NCBI RefSeq assembly: GCF_035556095.1
Contig: NZ_DATMFT010000011.1
Span: 62,001 to 126,000 of the forward strand
Length of the DNA stretch: 64,000 bases
Source: Parapedobacter sp035556095
GTDB lineage: Bacteria > Bacteroidota > Bacteroidia > Sphingobacteriales > Sphingobacteriaceae
Reading direction: 5' to 3'
In this document: piece after piece, positions 53,643 through 62,220 of the stretch
Layout of the letters: each line of letters opens with the position of its first letter
How positions within the stretch are numbered: position 1 is the stretch's first letter
Made by a program: the position numbers and the translations under genes
Notes under the pieces: generated by a model
Database searches by the model: none
Told to the model about the DNA's origin: nothing
What the model saw: the letters and a program-made list of their open reading frames with translations, nothing else

Positions 53643-54680
53643 CTAATACCTAAAATCCTTCACGACTTCAATGGCATATTTGACATGATCGAATGGAATG
53701 TCCGGCATGATACCATGCCCTAGATTAAAGATAAACCCGTCCTGTCCGCGCATACGCTCAAACAGCTGCAAGATTTTATCCTTGATTACCTTTTTATCAG
53801 CGTACAATACAAACGGGTCCAAGTTACCCTGCACCGCTACACCCTGCGGGAGGTTATCTTTGATGTTACGCAGATCCGCGTTCCAATCGACGGAAACCAC
53901 ATCAGGGCCAGCTTCCGCCATGAGCGGTGCAAACACCGAGCTTCCCTTACAGAAAGAAATAACGGGGATATCCTTCCGGTGTAGCTTGGAAATGATTTGG
54001 GTGTTATATGCATGGGCAAACGCCTGGTAATCGTTCCACGAAAGCGCTTGTGCCCAGCTATCAAATAACTGTACCGCATTTACCCCTGCCGTAATCTGCA
54101 TATTGAGGTATTCCACCGTCACATCGGCGATTTTCTGTAAAATCAGGTGTGCCAAGTCGGGTTCGTTGTTGAGCAGCAACTTGGTGCGCTTGAAATCGCG
54201 CGATGAACCGCCCTCTACCAGGTAGCTCAATACCGTAAACGGTGCACCCGCAAACCCAATGAGCGGAATACGTCCTTGTAGACGCTGCTGAATAACACGG
54301 ATGGCGTCACCAACGTATTGCAGTTTGTCGAGCACATCGGTACGCAACGCTTCCGCATCCACCTGCGTACGTACCGGGTTTGCAAAGCGGGGCCCTACGC
54401 CTTGCTCAAAGCTCAGCTGCCCGCCCATCGCCTCGCCAGTCACGAGGATGTCGGAAAACAGGATAGCGGCATCCACGTCCAGCAAATCAACGGGCAACAG
54501 GGTCACGTCGGCCGCTATTTCGGGCGTCTTGCACATTTCCAAAAATGAATACTTGTTTTTGATGGCCCAGTATTCCTTCATGAACCGGCCCGCTTGCCGC
54601 ATCATCCAAACCGGTGGCCGCTCAGTAGGCTGCGAGAAAGCCGCCCGGATGAGCAAATCGTTCTGTAAATTGTTTGTCAC
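53643..54680 (-). CDS. hemE: Uroporphyrinogen decarboxylase
   Basis: This 345-residue cytoplasmic enzyme converts uroporphyrinogen III to coproporphyrinogen III. The N-terminal signature RPPVWMMRQAGRFMKEYWAI and the second block GFAGAPFTVLSYLVEGGSSR are clear. The catalytic Asp lies in ILFSDILVTGEAMG, and a late FNLGHGIMPD is present. The start is GTG at 54680, 2 bp after the stop of the small TPR gene. It is cotranscribed with hemJ. Confidence 0.96.
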   Translation of the reverse strand: MTNNLQNDLLIRAAFSQPTERPPVWMMRQAGRFMKEYWAIKNKYSFLEMCKTPEIAADVTLLPVDLLDVDAAILFSDILVTGEAMGGQLSFEQGVGPRFANPVRTQVDAEALRTDVLDKLQYVGDAIRVIQQRLQGRIPLIGFAGAPFTVLSYLVEGGSSRDFKRTKLLLNNEPDLAHLILQKIADVTVEYLNMQITAGVNAVQLFDSWAQALSWNDYQAFAHAYNTQIISKLHRKDIPVISFCKGSSVFAPLMAEAGPDVVSVDWNADLRNIKDNLPQGVAVQGNLDPFVLYADKKVIKDKILQLFERMRGQDGFIFNLGHGIMPDIPFDHVKYAIEVVKDFRY

Positions 54681-54682
54681 GC

Positions 54683-55198
54683 TTATTCTTTTGGTATTTC
54701 GTTTTCGATTTTATTAATGATTTGCGCTACGCGGGAGGTCACTTCCAGCTTGCGCGCCAGCTCGACATATGCCCGTACCCGTTCGTAGTCTTTTTTACGG
54801 AGATTAATGTTAGCCAAATGGACGAGAATAATGGCCTTGTCGTTCGGCCGGCGGAAAGGCAGCCGCGAAGCGATCTGGAAATGCCGCTCAGCAGCAACGT
54901 AGTCTTCCGCCTTAAGGGCAATATTGCCACACATAAACTCGTAGTAATTGCGCCGCCCTTTACGTAGGTACTCGGGCTTCCTGATATCTGCCAGCAGCAG
55001 CCGCGCCTTCTCATAATCCTTTTTCTGGAAAGCCTGCGTGGCGATAAAGACCGTACCTTCCCGGTAATGGCTCCAGATTAGGTAGCCCATGGCACCCGCC
55101 ACCATCGCCGCAACTTGGTACGCTTCGGTGTAGATTGCCCACACCAGCAAAAAAAAAGCAAGTACCAACACGATGGCACGTGCTCGGGAAGTCATCAT
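54683..55198 (-). CDS. Membrane-anchored small TPR-like protein
   Basis: This 171-residue protein has two N-terminal membrane helices (about 8-24 RAIVLVLAFFLLVWAIY; 27-44 YQVAAMVAGAMGYLIWSH). A helical-repeat region follows (YEKARLLLADIRKPEYLRKG, YVAAERHFQIASRLPF, DYERVRAYVELARKLEV) that looks like two to three TPRs. I do not recognise a named family. It overlaps the response-regulator gene by 4 bp (ATGA) and precedes hemE by 2 bp. It may scaffold the adjacent sensor or heme enzymes. Confidence 0.7.
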   Translation of the reverse strand: MMTSRARAIVLVLAFFLLVWAIYTEAYQVAAMVAGAMGYLIWSHYREGTVFIATQAFQKKDYEKARLLLADIRKPEYLRKGRRNYYEFMCGNIALKAEDYVAAERHFQIASRLPFRRPNDKAIILVHLANINLRKKDYERVRAYVELARKLEVTSRVAQIINKIENEIPKE

Positions 55199-55911
55199 GA
55201 TGTTTGCTGATTGTCGGTAAATTTATAACCTACCCCACGGATGGAATGGAAATATATCGGGTGTTTCTGGTCGGGCTCGAAGTACTTCCGAAAGGTAAGG
55301 ATGAAATTATCAATCGTACGGGTAGATGGGTACACATCATAGTTCCACACCGTCTCCAATATCTGCTCCCGCGATACCGCTTCATTACGCCGCTCAATCA
55401 GCAACTTAAGTAGCATGGTCTCCTTTTTGGTCAGTGACGTCACCGTACCGTCTGCGTGATGGAGTTCGAACGAGTTAAAGTAAATGGTTTTGTCGCCAAT
55501 CTGGTAGGAATTGAGCTCTTTGAGGTCATCTCCCTTCATTCCCCGGCGCACCAAAATCCCTACACGCAGGATCAACTCTTCCAAGTTGAACGGTTTCATG
55601 AGGTAATCATCCGCTCCTTTTTTGAGTCCTGTGATACGATCCTCGCTGCTATTTTTCGCTGTAAGGAACATAATGGGTACTTCCGTATTTTGCAACCGGA
55701 TGGTTTCAGCCACTTGGAAACCGTCGATCTCAGGAATCATCACATCCAATATTACTAGGTTGAACCGCTCTTCCTTAAATATCTTCAGTGCCTTTTTCCC
55801 ATCGGTGGCTGTAGACACGCGGTAACCTTCCAATTCGAGGTTGAGCTTGATGGCGTCCAACAGGTGCTCCTCATCTTCTACCAATAGAATGCGTTGCTTA
55901 GTTTGTTGCAT
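55195..55911 (-). CDS. OmpR/PhoB-family response regulator (RprY-like)
   Basis: This 238-residue protein has a receiver domain (about 7-120; acidic pair VEDEE at 11-14, acceptor Asp56 in LVILDVMIPEIDG, Lys106 in LMKPFNLEEL). A winged-helix DNA-binding domain follows (about 135-232; LTKKETMLLKLLIERRNEAV, SIRGVGYKF). It is closest in form to RprY of Bacteroides. It lies 24 bp after its kinase and overlaps the small TPR gene, so it may control its own operon including hemE and hemJ. Confidence 0.92.
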   Translation of the reverse strand: MQQTKQRILLVEDEEHLLDAIKLNLELEGYRVSTATDGKKALKIFKEERFNLVILDVMIPEIDGFQVAETIRLQNTEVPIMFLTAKNSSEDRITGLKKGADDYLMKPFNLEELILRVGILVRRGMKGDDLKELNSYQIGDKTIYFNSFELHHADGTVTSLTKKETMLLKLLIERRNEAVSREQILETVWNYDVYPSTRTIDNFILTFRKYFEPDQKHPIYFHSIRGVGYKFTDNQQTS

Positions 55912-55935
55912 AATGATTATTAAACTTAGATAAAG

Positions 55936-56844
55936 TTACTTTATCGCTTTTTCCGTTGCCGCTAAAAAAACAGTATTCGTTAACGGAAACATAACTTCAA
56001 AAATACTTCCCGATGGCGTATTGTCTTTCACACTGATGTGTGCACGATGCCGTTCAAGCACGGTTTTCACGATATATAGCCCCAACCCCGTTCCCTTGGT
56101 CTTTCGTGTATCCTCGTTACCTACCCGATAAAATTTATTGAAAATCAGCTTTTTTTCATTGTCTGCAATCCCAATACCATGGTCTGCAACGCTAAATACC
56201 ACGCTACCGTTATCCTGGGCAAGCTTTACGGAAACGTGTGCACATGGTGGGGAGTACTTCACGGCATTCTCGATCAGGTTGGTCACCACGTTAGTGATTG
56301 CAAATCGGTCGCCCTCGATCTGCAAGCCGGGTTCGAGTTCGGTTTTGATCACTTGTGTGGTACAAGAGTGGATCTGCAGACGGCCGGCAACGTTCTTCAC
56401 GAGTTCACTGAGGTTGATATCTTCTTTAGGGAAATTATAGCGCAGGTTTTCCAGTTTGGTCGCAATAAGCACATTTCCCACCAAATCATCCAACCGTTCG
56501 ATATCTTTCAGCGAATTAGACAGGAACTGGTTACGCTGTTCTTCGCTCAAGCTTCGCTTGAGGATGGTCTGGATAGCCAATTTAATAGACGCAAGCGGCG
56601 ATTTCAGCTCGTGGGTCACCGCCAGAAGAAAATTCTGCTGCTGTTGCTGTATTTTATGTTCACGTACGAATGCTTTTTTTAGCTTAAGCGCTCCCACAAC
56701 GAAAATCAGCATAAAAAATATACCCTCACCAATGATCATCACCTTTCGGTGGGGCTGGGCTTCAATAAGCAACACCCCCCACCAAACCAGTTGTGCCGTG
56801 GCATAAAAAACGAGGAAATAAAACAACACCAAAGGCTTCCGCAT
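55936..56844 (-). CDS. Sensor histidine kinase (RprX-like)
   Basis: This 302-residue kinase starts at ATG 56844 (MRKPLVLFYFLVF). Two membrane helices (about 4-26 and 36-54) enclose a very short periplasmic loop of about ten residues, so it may sense within the membrane. HisKA follows with His78 in FLLAVTHELKSPLASIKLAI, then HATPase_c with N box NLIENAVKYS, G1 DHGIGIADNE and G2 GTGLGLYIVK. It is the first gene of the operon with the RprY-like regulator, the TPR protein, hemE and hemJ. A promoter lies just upstream. Confidence 0.9.
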   Translation of the reverse strand: MRKPLVLFYFLVFYATAQLVWWGVLLIEAQPHRKVMIIGEGIFFMLIFVVGALKLKKAFVREHKIQQQQQNFLLAVTHELKSPLASIKLAIQTILKRSLSEEQRNQFLSNSLKDIERLDDLVGNVLIATKLENLRYNFPKEDINLSELVKNVAGRLQIHSCTTQVIKTELEPGLQIEGDRFAITNVVTNLIENAVKYSPPCAHVSVKLAQDNGSVVFSVADHGIGIADNEKKLIFNKFYRVGNEDTRKTKGTGLGLYIVKTVLERHRAHISVKDNTPSGSIFEVMFPLTNTVFLAATEKAIK

Positions 56845-56867
56845 AGCAAAACTCCTGAAAAGCAATC

Positions 56868-56901
56868 ACAAAAGTATCGATTTACATCGGTTAGTTACAA
56901 A
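56868..56901 (-). promoter_or_regulatory. Promoter of the RprXY-like/hem operon
   Basis: The minus strand shows TACTTTTG (56875-56868) with TTTG (56901-56898) 22 bp upstream. The spacer is a little long. It ends 23 bp before ATG 56844. Confidence 0.4.
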
Positions 56902-56946
56902 CTACAGGTTACATTATGACAATATTAGGAAACTCCCACGGGGAGA

Positions 56947-57822
56947 TTAAATATAAACCCGCGCCCCCGAGAAGTTCTCCCTGAATTCCCTCGGCGTGCA
57001 ATTTTTCTTTCGTTTGAATATCCTGTTGAAATTCGAAATGTTGTTAAATCCGCAATCATAAGCGATCTCCGCAATCGTCCGGCTCGTATCAATCAGCAGT
57101 CGCGTAGCGTGCCCGAGCCGGATTTCATTGAGGCTATCGATAAATGTCTTCCCTGTACTTTTTTTAACAAACCTACTGAATGAGGCCTCGTGCATATTGG
57201 CGTATGCTGCCATATCGGCCAAGGCAATGGGCTCGCTGTAGTGTTCGTTCAAGTATTCGAATACTTTCATGATGCGCCTGCTGTTAGACCGCGCATGGTG
57301 GTCATCGAAACCTACGCTGCTCAATGTCTTCATGCCGTCGGCTTGGGAGAGTCGGTGTAAAATTGCCATCAGCTCCAGCACCGAGTCGAAGCCGGTCTTG
57401 GCTTTAAGGCCAATCAGCCGGTCTTTGAGCGAGAGGGTCGTTTCGCGGCTGAACAAGATACCTTGTTGCGACTTGTCAAACATGTTGCGGATAAAGTTCA
57501 ACTGATTTTTGCGCAGAAAGTCTTCACTGAACAGGTTACGGTGGAACTGGATGGTCACCTCGGTGATTTTCCGGCTTTCGCACGCATCGTCAAACCAACC
57601 GTGGTACAGGTTAGACCCTACCAACACGAGCTCCACGTCATCGATACGGGCTACATGATCGCCAACGATACGCCGCGCACCTTCGGCATTAAGGATAAGG
57701 TTGAGCTCATATTCATCATGATAATGCAGTGGGAAATCAAAATGGTCCTTTATCCGCCAAAATAACGTGAAGCAATCGCTCTCTGTAAGCGGCGTTACTT
57801 CCCGGGTGATTTTCTGGAGCAT
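56947..57822 (-). CDS. AraC-family regulator with cupin sensor
   Basis: This 291-residue regulator has an N-terminal cupin-like half-barrel (about 15-120; HFDFPLHYHDEYELNLILNA, VELVLVGSNLYHGWFDD). The C-terminal AraC DNA-binding domain has two helix-turn-helix units (about 190-285; IALADMAAYANMHEASFSRF; IAEIAYDCGFNNISNFNRIF). It diverges from the GH26-led mannan operon and is its probable regulator. Such proteins usually bind the released sugar. A promoter with overlapping direct repeats precedes it. Confidence 0.92.
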   Translation of the reverse strand: MLQKITREVTPLTESDCFTLFWRIKDHFDFPLHYHDEYELNLILNAEGARRIVGDHVARIDDVELVLVGSNLYHGWFDDACESRKITEVTIQFHRNLFSEDFLRKNQLNFIRNMFDKSQQGILFSRETTLSLKDRLIGLKAKTGFDSVLELMAILHRLSQADGMKTLSSVGFDDHHARSNSRRIMKVFEYLNEHYSEPIALADMAAYANMHEASFSRFVKKSTGKTFIDSLNEIRLGHATRLLIDTSRTIAEIAYDCGFNNISNFNRIFKRKKNCTPREFRENFSGARVYI

Positions 57823-57843
57823 GGGCGTTTCATAATCGGTGTA

Positions 57844-57891
57844 GCAAACTTATGGTATGGCAAACTTAGATAAAGTTGCCTCGAAATACAA
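57844..57891 (-). promoter_or_regulatory. AraC gene promoter with a 9-bp direct repeat
   Basis: On the minus strand TTG (57891-57889), a 20-bp spacer and TAAGTTTG (57868-57861) fit the consensus. GCAAACTTA occurs twice on the plus strand (57844-57852 and 57860-57868), 16 bp apart, one copy on the -7 box and one near the transcription start. This is a possible autoregulatory site. Confidence 0.5.
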
Positions 57892-58013
57892 GTTATAACC
57901 GTATGGAATCAAAAAACAATAAATCATGCAAAGAAATGTTCATCACATCGCAGTTGTAAGAAGTTCATCACAAAACGCTAAAAAAGTATTATTTTCGAAC
58001 AGTAGACATCCCG

Positions 58014-58021
58014 TATGTTTG
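58014..58021 (+). promoter_or_regulatory. -7 promoter element of the mannan operon
   Basis: TATGTTTG lies 29 bp upstream of ATG 58051 and covers the earlier ATG at 58015. A clear -33 is missing, which would fit dependence on an activator such as the adjacent AraC protein. Confidence 0.45.
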
Positions 58022-58050
58022 CTTTTGTAATAACCCGATTATTAACCGTA

Positions 58051-59154
58051 ATGAGCATTGTTAAACAAATTGGTACCTCGATTATTGTTTTTTGCCTCGC
58101 CACATGTACGACGGTTGCCGACCGCTCTCCCGAAACAAATGCTTTACTGGCGGCACTGAAATCACTAAGTGGCCAATACATACTACTGGGACATCAGGAT
58201 GCTACGGCATATGGGGTGGATTGGTCGGCCGAACCGAACAAGGCTGACGTAAAGAGTACCACCGGTGCATACCCTGCTGTTTATGGGTGGGATGTGGGTC
58301 ACCTGGAAATCGGCAAGCCAGCCAATCTGGATAATGTATCGTTCAACCTAATGCGCACCCGTATCATCGAAGCGTACAGCCGGGGTGGCATCAACACCAT
58401 TAGTTGGCACACCACCAATCCCACAAACGGGCAAAGTGCATGGGACACGACCCGAAATAGCGTAAAAGAAATTCTCCCCGGCGGTAAACACCACGATACC
58501 TATAACAACTACCTCAGCCGATTGGCCGCTTTCTTTAAAACGCTCAAAACCGACGACGGAACCGCCATTCCAATCATCTTCCGGCCATTCCATGAACACA
58601 CGGGAAGTTGGTTCTGGTGGGGTGAAGCATTTTGCTCCCCCCAGGAATACGTGGCGCTATGGCAATACACCGTGCACTATCTCCGCAACAAAAATGGCCT
58701 AAAAAACCTGCTTTTTGCCTATTCCAGCAGTACCATCGAATCCGAGGCGCACTACTTGGCGCGTTACCCCGGAGACGATTATGTGGATATCATGGGGTTT
58801 GATGACTACTGCACGGGCGATGAAGCCGCCTATGTGAAGCGGATGGCCAATAGCTTACGTGTCCTTACGAAAGTCGCGAAAGAACGGGATAAGGCGGCCG
58901 CCGTGACTGAAACGGGATACGAACAGATTCCTAACGCCAACTGGTTTACCCAGGTGCTCTACCCCGCTATCAAAGATTATCCTGTGGTGTGGATACTGCT
59001 GTGGCGCAACGCCATCAATCGCCCCAACCATTATTATGTACCTTATCCAGCACATCCCGCTGCCGACGATTTCCGTGAGTTCTACCGGCTGCCGATCATA
59101 TGCTTCGAAGACGGGCTCGCTCCCTTCGATATTTACCAACCGACTAAGCCCTAA
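58051..59154 (+). CDS. GH26 beta-mannanase / beta-mannosidase
   Basis: This 367-residue exported enzyme has a lipoprotein-like or Sec signal (SIIVFCLATCTTVA). The family-26 TIM barrel shows VYGWDVGHLE, ISWHTTNP, the acid/base Glu182 in FRPFHEHTGSWFWWG and the nucleophile Glu287 in AVTETGYEQI. It hydrolyses beta-1,4-mannan or manno-oligosaccharides, releasing mannobiose when it is of the exo type. The start at 58051 is set by the promoter element. It is first in the operon with a symporter, a GH130 phosphorylase and an epimerase, which together form the mannobiose route. Confidence 0.92.
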   Translation: MSIVKQIGTSIIVFCLATCTTVADRSPETNALLAALKSLSGQYILLGHQDATAYGVDWSAEPNKADVKSTTGAYPAVYGWDVGHLEIGKPANLDNVSFNLMRTRIIEAYSRGGINTISWHTTNPTNGQSAWDTTRNSVKEILPGGKHHDTYNNYLSRLAAFFKTLKTDDGTAIPIIFRPFHEHTGSWFWWGEAFCSPQEYVALWQYTVHYLRNKNGLKNLLFAYSSSTIESEAHYLARYPGDDYVDIMGFDDYCTGDEAAYVKRMANSLRVLTKVAKERDKAAAVTETGYEQIPNANWFTQVLYPAIKDYPVVWILLWRNAINRPNHYYVPYPAHPAADDFREFYRLPIICFEDGLAPFDIYQPTKP

Positions 59155-59160
59155 TCATCC

Positions 59161-60987
59161 ATGCTACTCCAAACCATCGATATCGTCGTCATCCTGGTCT
59201 ATTTGGCCGCCATGATCTTGTTAGGCATCTTGTTGAAAAAACGGGCCCAGCGCGATAAAGAGTCTTATTTGCTGGGTGGCAAAAAACTGCCCTGGTATAT
59301 GCTGGGCATGTCCAACGCTTCCGATATGTTTGATATATCGGGAACTATGTGGATGGTTACGTTGGCGTTCGTATATGGCATGAAAAGCATCTGGATACCA
59401 TGGCTCTGGCCGGTGTTCAACCAGATTTTCCTGATGATGTACCTTTCGGTGTGGCTGCGGCGCAGCAATGTCACCACCGGTGCCGAGTGGCTGGGTACAC
59501 GCTTCGGCAACAAAGGGCAGGGCGTGACGGCGTCACACACCATCGTGGTTGTCTTCGCACTCATCAGCTGCTTCGGCTTCCTTGCTTACGGCTTTATCGG
59601 ACTGGGTAAATTTGTCGAAATCTTCATTCCATGGAGCAGCGTGGAGCCGTATCTGCCATTCTCTGTCGCCCCGCAGTATGTGCCGCACTTTTACGGGGTG
59701 GTATGCTGTCTGCTCACCATGTTTTATTCCATTTTGGGAGGCATGACCAGTATCGTCATTGGCGATGTGGTTAAATACACCATTATGTCGGCGGCGGCCA
59801 TTGTTATCGCCATTATCGCTGCCCAACACCTCGCCAGTAAACCACTGGATGTGCCCGACGGATGGCTCTCACCGTTTTTCGGATGGACGCTGGATGACCT
59901 CAACTGGACGGGTATCATCGATGAGGTAAACGGCAAAATCCAAAGCGACGGCTTCAACCTATTCACCATTTTCTTTATGATGATGCTGTTCAAAGGCGTT
60001 TTCGCGAGTCTCGCCGGTCCAGCACCCAATTACGATATGCAGAAAATCCTATCTACAAGATCGCCGAAAGATGCCGCCAAAATGAGCGGGCTGGTTTCCG
60101 TGGTGCTGCTACCCATTCGCTATGCGATGGTCATCGGCTTCGCCGTGTTAGGCCTCCTATATTACGACCAGCTTGATCTACAAACGGCTTCCGGCGTCGA
60201 TTTCGAGCGGATTTTACCCTCGGCCATCCTCCAGTTTGTACCCGTAGGCCTGATGGGGCTGTTGCTGGCAGGCCTCATGGCAGCTTTCATGGGTACCTTT
60301 GCCGGCACGCTGAATGCCGCCCAGGCTTACTTCACTAACGACATCTACCTCAAATACGTCAATCCACAAGCCTCAAACAGGGCAATCCGCAACACCAATT
60401 ACATCGCCGGCATCGTTATCGCCATCATCGGCATTTCATTGGGTTTCTTTGCGGAAGACGTAAACAGCATATTGCAATGGATTGTATCGGCACTGTACGG
60501 TGGGTATATCGCTGCCAATATGCTGAAATGGTACTGGTGGCGGTTCAATGCTTCAGGCTTCTTCTGGGGTATGCTGGCAGGTATCGTCCCTGCATTGGTA
60601 TTCCCCCTGCTGTTCGACTTCCTCGATTTATATTATTTCCCATTACTTTTTGCCTTGTCACTGGCCGGGGCTATCATCGGTTCGCTATGCACCAAACCTA
60701 CCGACACCGAGGTGCTGAAGGAATTTTACCGCACGGTAAAACCCTGGGGTTTCTGGAAACCCATCCGATTGATGGTCGCCGCCGAAGATCCCACATTTGT
60801 ACGCAACAAGCATTTCAAGCGGGATATGTTCAATGTTGTACTTGGCATCATCGGGCAACTGTGTCTTACCATCCTGCCCATGTACCTTGTGCTGATGATG
60901 GAAACGGAACTGCTGGTTACCGTCGCGCTGCTGGCGGTGATCGCCTTTACGCTGAAGAAAACGTGGTGGAACAAACTGGAAAATTAA
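59161..60987 (+). CDS. Sodium:solute symporter (SSS family)
   Basis: This 608-residue inner-membrane transporter has about 14 helices. SSS features are KESYLLGGKKLPWYMLGMSN near the N-terminus, the GMTSIVIGDVVKYTI segment and LMGLLLAGLMAAFMGTFAGT in the core. It lies 6 bp after the GH26 gene and 18 bp before the GH130 gene, so it almost certainly imports mannobiose or a related manno-oligosaccharide with sodium. Confidence 0.92.
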   Translation: MLLQTIDIVVILVYLAAMILLGILLKKRAQRDKESYLLGGKKLPWYMLGMSNASDMFDISGTMWMVTLAFVYGMKSIWIPWLWPVFNQIFLMMYLSVWLRRSNVTTGAEWLGTRFGNKGQGVTASHTIVVVFALISCFGFLAYGFIGLGKFVEIFIPWSSVEPYLPFSVAPQYVPHFYGVVCCLLTMFYSILGGMTSIVIGDVVKYTIMSAAAIVIAIIAAQHLASKPLDVPDGWLSPFFGWTLDDLNWTGIIDEVNGKIQSDGFNLFTIFFMMMLFKGVFASLAGPAPNYDMQKILSTRSPKDAAKMSGLVSVVLLPIRYAMVIGFAVLGLLYYDQLDLQTASGVDFERILPSAILQFVPVGLMGLLLAGLMAAFMGTFAGTLNAAQAYFTNDIYLKYVNPQASNRAIRNTNYIAGIVIAIIGISLGFFAEDVNSILQWIVSALYGGYIAANMLKWYWWRFNASGFFWGMLAGIVPALVFPLLFDFLDLYYFPLLFALSLAGAIIGSLCTKPTDTEVLKEFYRTVKPWGFWKPIRLMVAAEDPTFVRNKHFKRDMFNVVLGIIGQLCLTILPMYLVLMMETELLVTVALLAVIAFTLKKTWWNKLEN

Positions 60988-61005
60988 TTAGTCAATATAA
61001 CGATT

Positions 61006-62220
61006 GTGTCCTTGTCAATAACTGATTTCGAAGCCAAAAAGGCGGCCCTCATGGAGAGGCATAAGGAACTTCTCAGCCGGAAAAACGAAGCCATATGGCC
61101 GGATAACGGGATATTCACGCGGTTTCGGCACCCGGTACTCACGGCTGCACACGCACCGTTGGAATGGCAGTACGACTTCGACCGGCTGGCCAACCCATTC
61201 CTCATGCAGCGCATCGGTATCAATGCCACATTCAATGCTGGTGCTATCAAGTGGCAGGGGCAGTACCTACTCATGGTCCGCGTAGAAGGCACCGACCGAA
61301 AATCTTTCTTTGCTATTGCGGAGAGCCCCAATGGTGTCGATAATTTCCGCTTCCGCAAATATCCCATCGACATCCCGCGGTTAGCCGATTCCGATACGAA
61401 CGTGTACGACATACGGCTCACACAACACGAAGATGGATGGATTTACGGCCTGTTCTGCACCGAGCGCCGCGATCCCAGCGCACCCCAATCCGATCAGTCT
61501 GCCGCCATTGCGCAATGCGGCATCATCCGCACGCGCGACATGGCCCAATGGGAACGGCTCCCTGACCTGAAAACGAATTCGCCACAACAACGCAATGTGG
61601 TGTTGCATCCCGAATTCGTGGACGGTAAATATGCACTATATACGCGGCCCCAAGATGGCTTTATTGAAGCCGGCAAGGGTGGCGGGATCGCCTTCGCGCT
61701 GACGGAGCGCATGGAAAATGCCGTGGTGCACGACGAGTGCATCATCGACGCCAAACAATACCACACCGTATATGAGGCCAAGAATGGACAGGGCCCTGCA
61801 CCACTGAAAACACCCGAAGGATGGTTACACTTAGCACACGGCGTACGCCATACCGCCGCCGGGCTAAGGTACGTGCTGTACCTCTTTATGACAGCACTCG
61901 ATGATGTTTCACGGATTATCCACAAACCGGGCGGTTATTTTTTGGCGCCGGAGGGCGATGAGCGCGTTGGCGACGTGTCCAACGTTGTTTTCTGCAACGG
62001 GTGGATTGCAGACAACGACGGTAAAGTTTTTATCTACTACGCCTCGTCCGATACGCGGATGCACGTGGCAATCAGTTCAATAGCACAATTGGTCGACTAT
62101 GCCAAAAACACACCCGAAGACCGGTTTTTTTCGGCCTTTTCTGTAGAAAACATCCAAAAACTCACCCGGAAAAATGAACGCATTGAGCAACATAGCGGCG
62201 CCCGGTTTGAAGGCCATTGA
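61006..62220 (+). CDS. GH130 mannosyl-glucose phosphorylase
   Basis: This 404-residue cytoplasmic enzyme of the GH130_1 type phosphorolyses 4-O-beta-D-mannosyl-D-glucose to mannose 1-phosphate and glucose. Landmarks are FTRFRHPVLTAAHAPLEWQY, MQRIGINATFNAGAIKWQGQ, the catalytic Asp135 in TNVYDIRLTQHEDGWIYG, and HLAHGVRHTAAGLRY. The start is GTG at 61006. The pairing with a cellobiose 2-epimerase gene directly downstream, overlapping by 47 bp, is diagnostic of the pathway. Confidence 0.9.
   Translation: MSLSITDFEAKKAALMERHKELLSRKNEAIWPDNGIFTRFRHPVLTAAHAPLEWQYDFDRLANPFLMQRIGINATFNAGAIKWQGQYLLMVRVEGTDRKSFFAIAESPNGVDNFRFRKYPIDIPRLADSDTNVYDIRLTQHEDGWIYGLFCTERRDPSAPQSDQSAAIAQCGIIRTRDMAQWERLPDLKTNSPQQRNVVLHPEFVDGKYALYTRPQDGFIEAGKGGGIAFALTERMENAVVHDECIIDAKQYHTVYEAKNGQGPAPLKTPEGWLHLAHGVRHTAAGLRYVLYLFMTALDDVSRIIHKPGGYFLAPEGDERVGDVSNVVFCNGWIADNDGKVFIYYASSDTRMHVAISSIAQLVDYAKNTPEDRFFSAFSVENIQKLTRKNERIEQHSGARFEGH

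Noticed and set aside
60477..61025. Frame of 182 codons overlapping the end of the symporter
   Set aside because: The symporter frame continues with normal membrane helices; the alternative is a shifted-frame artefact.
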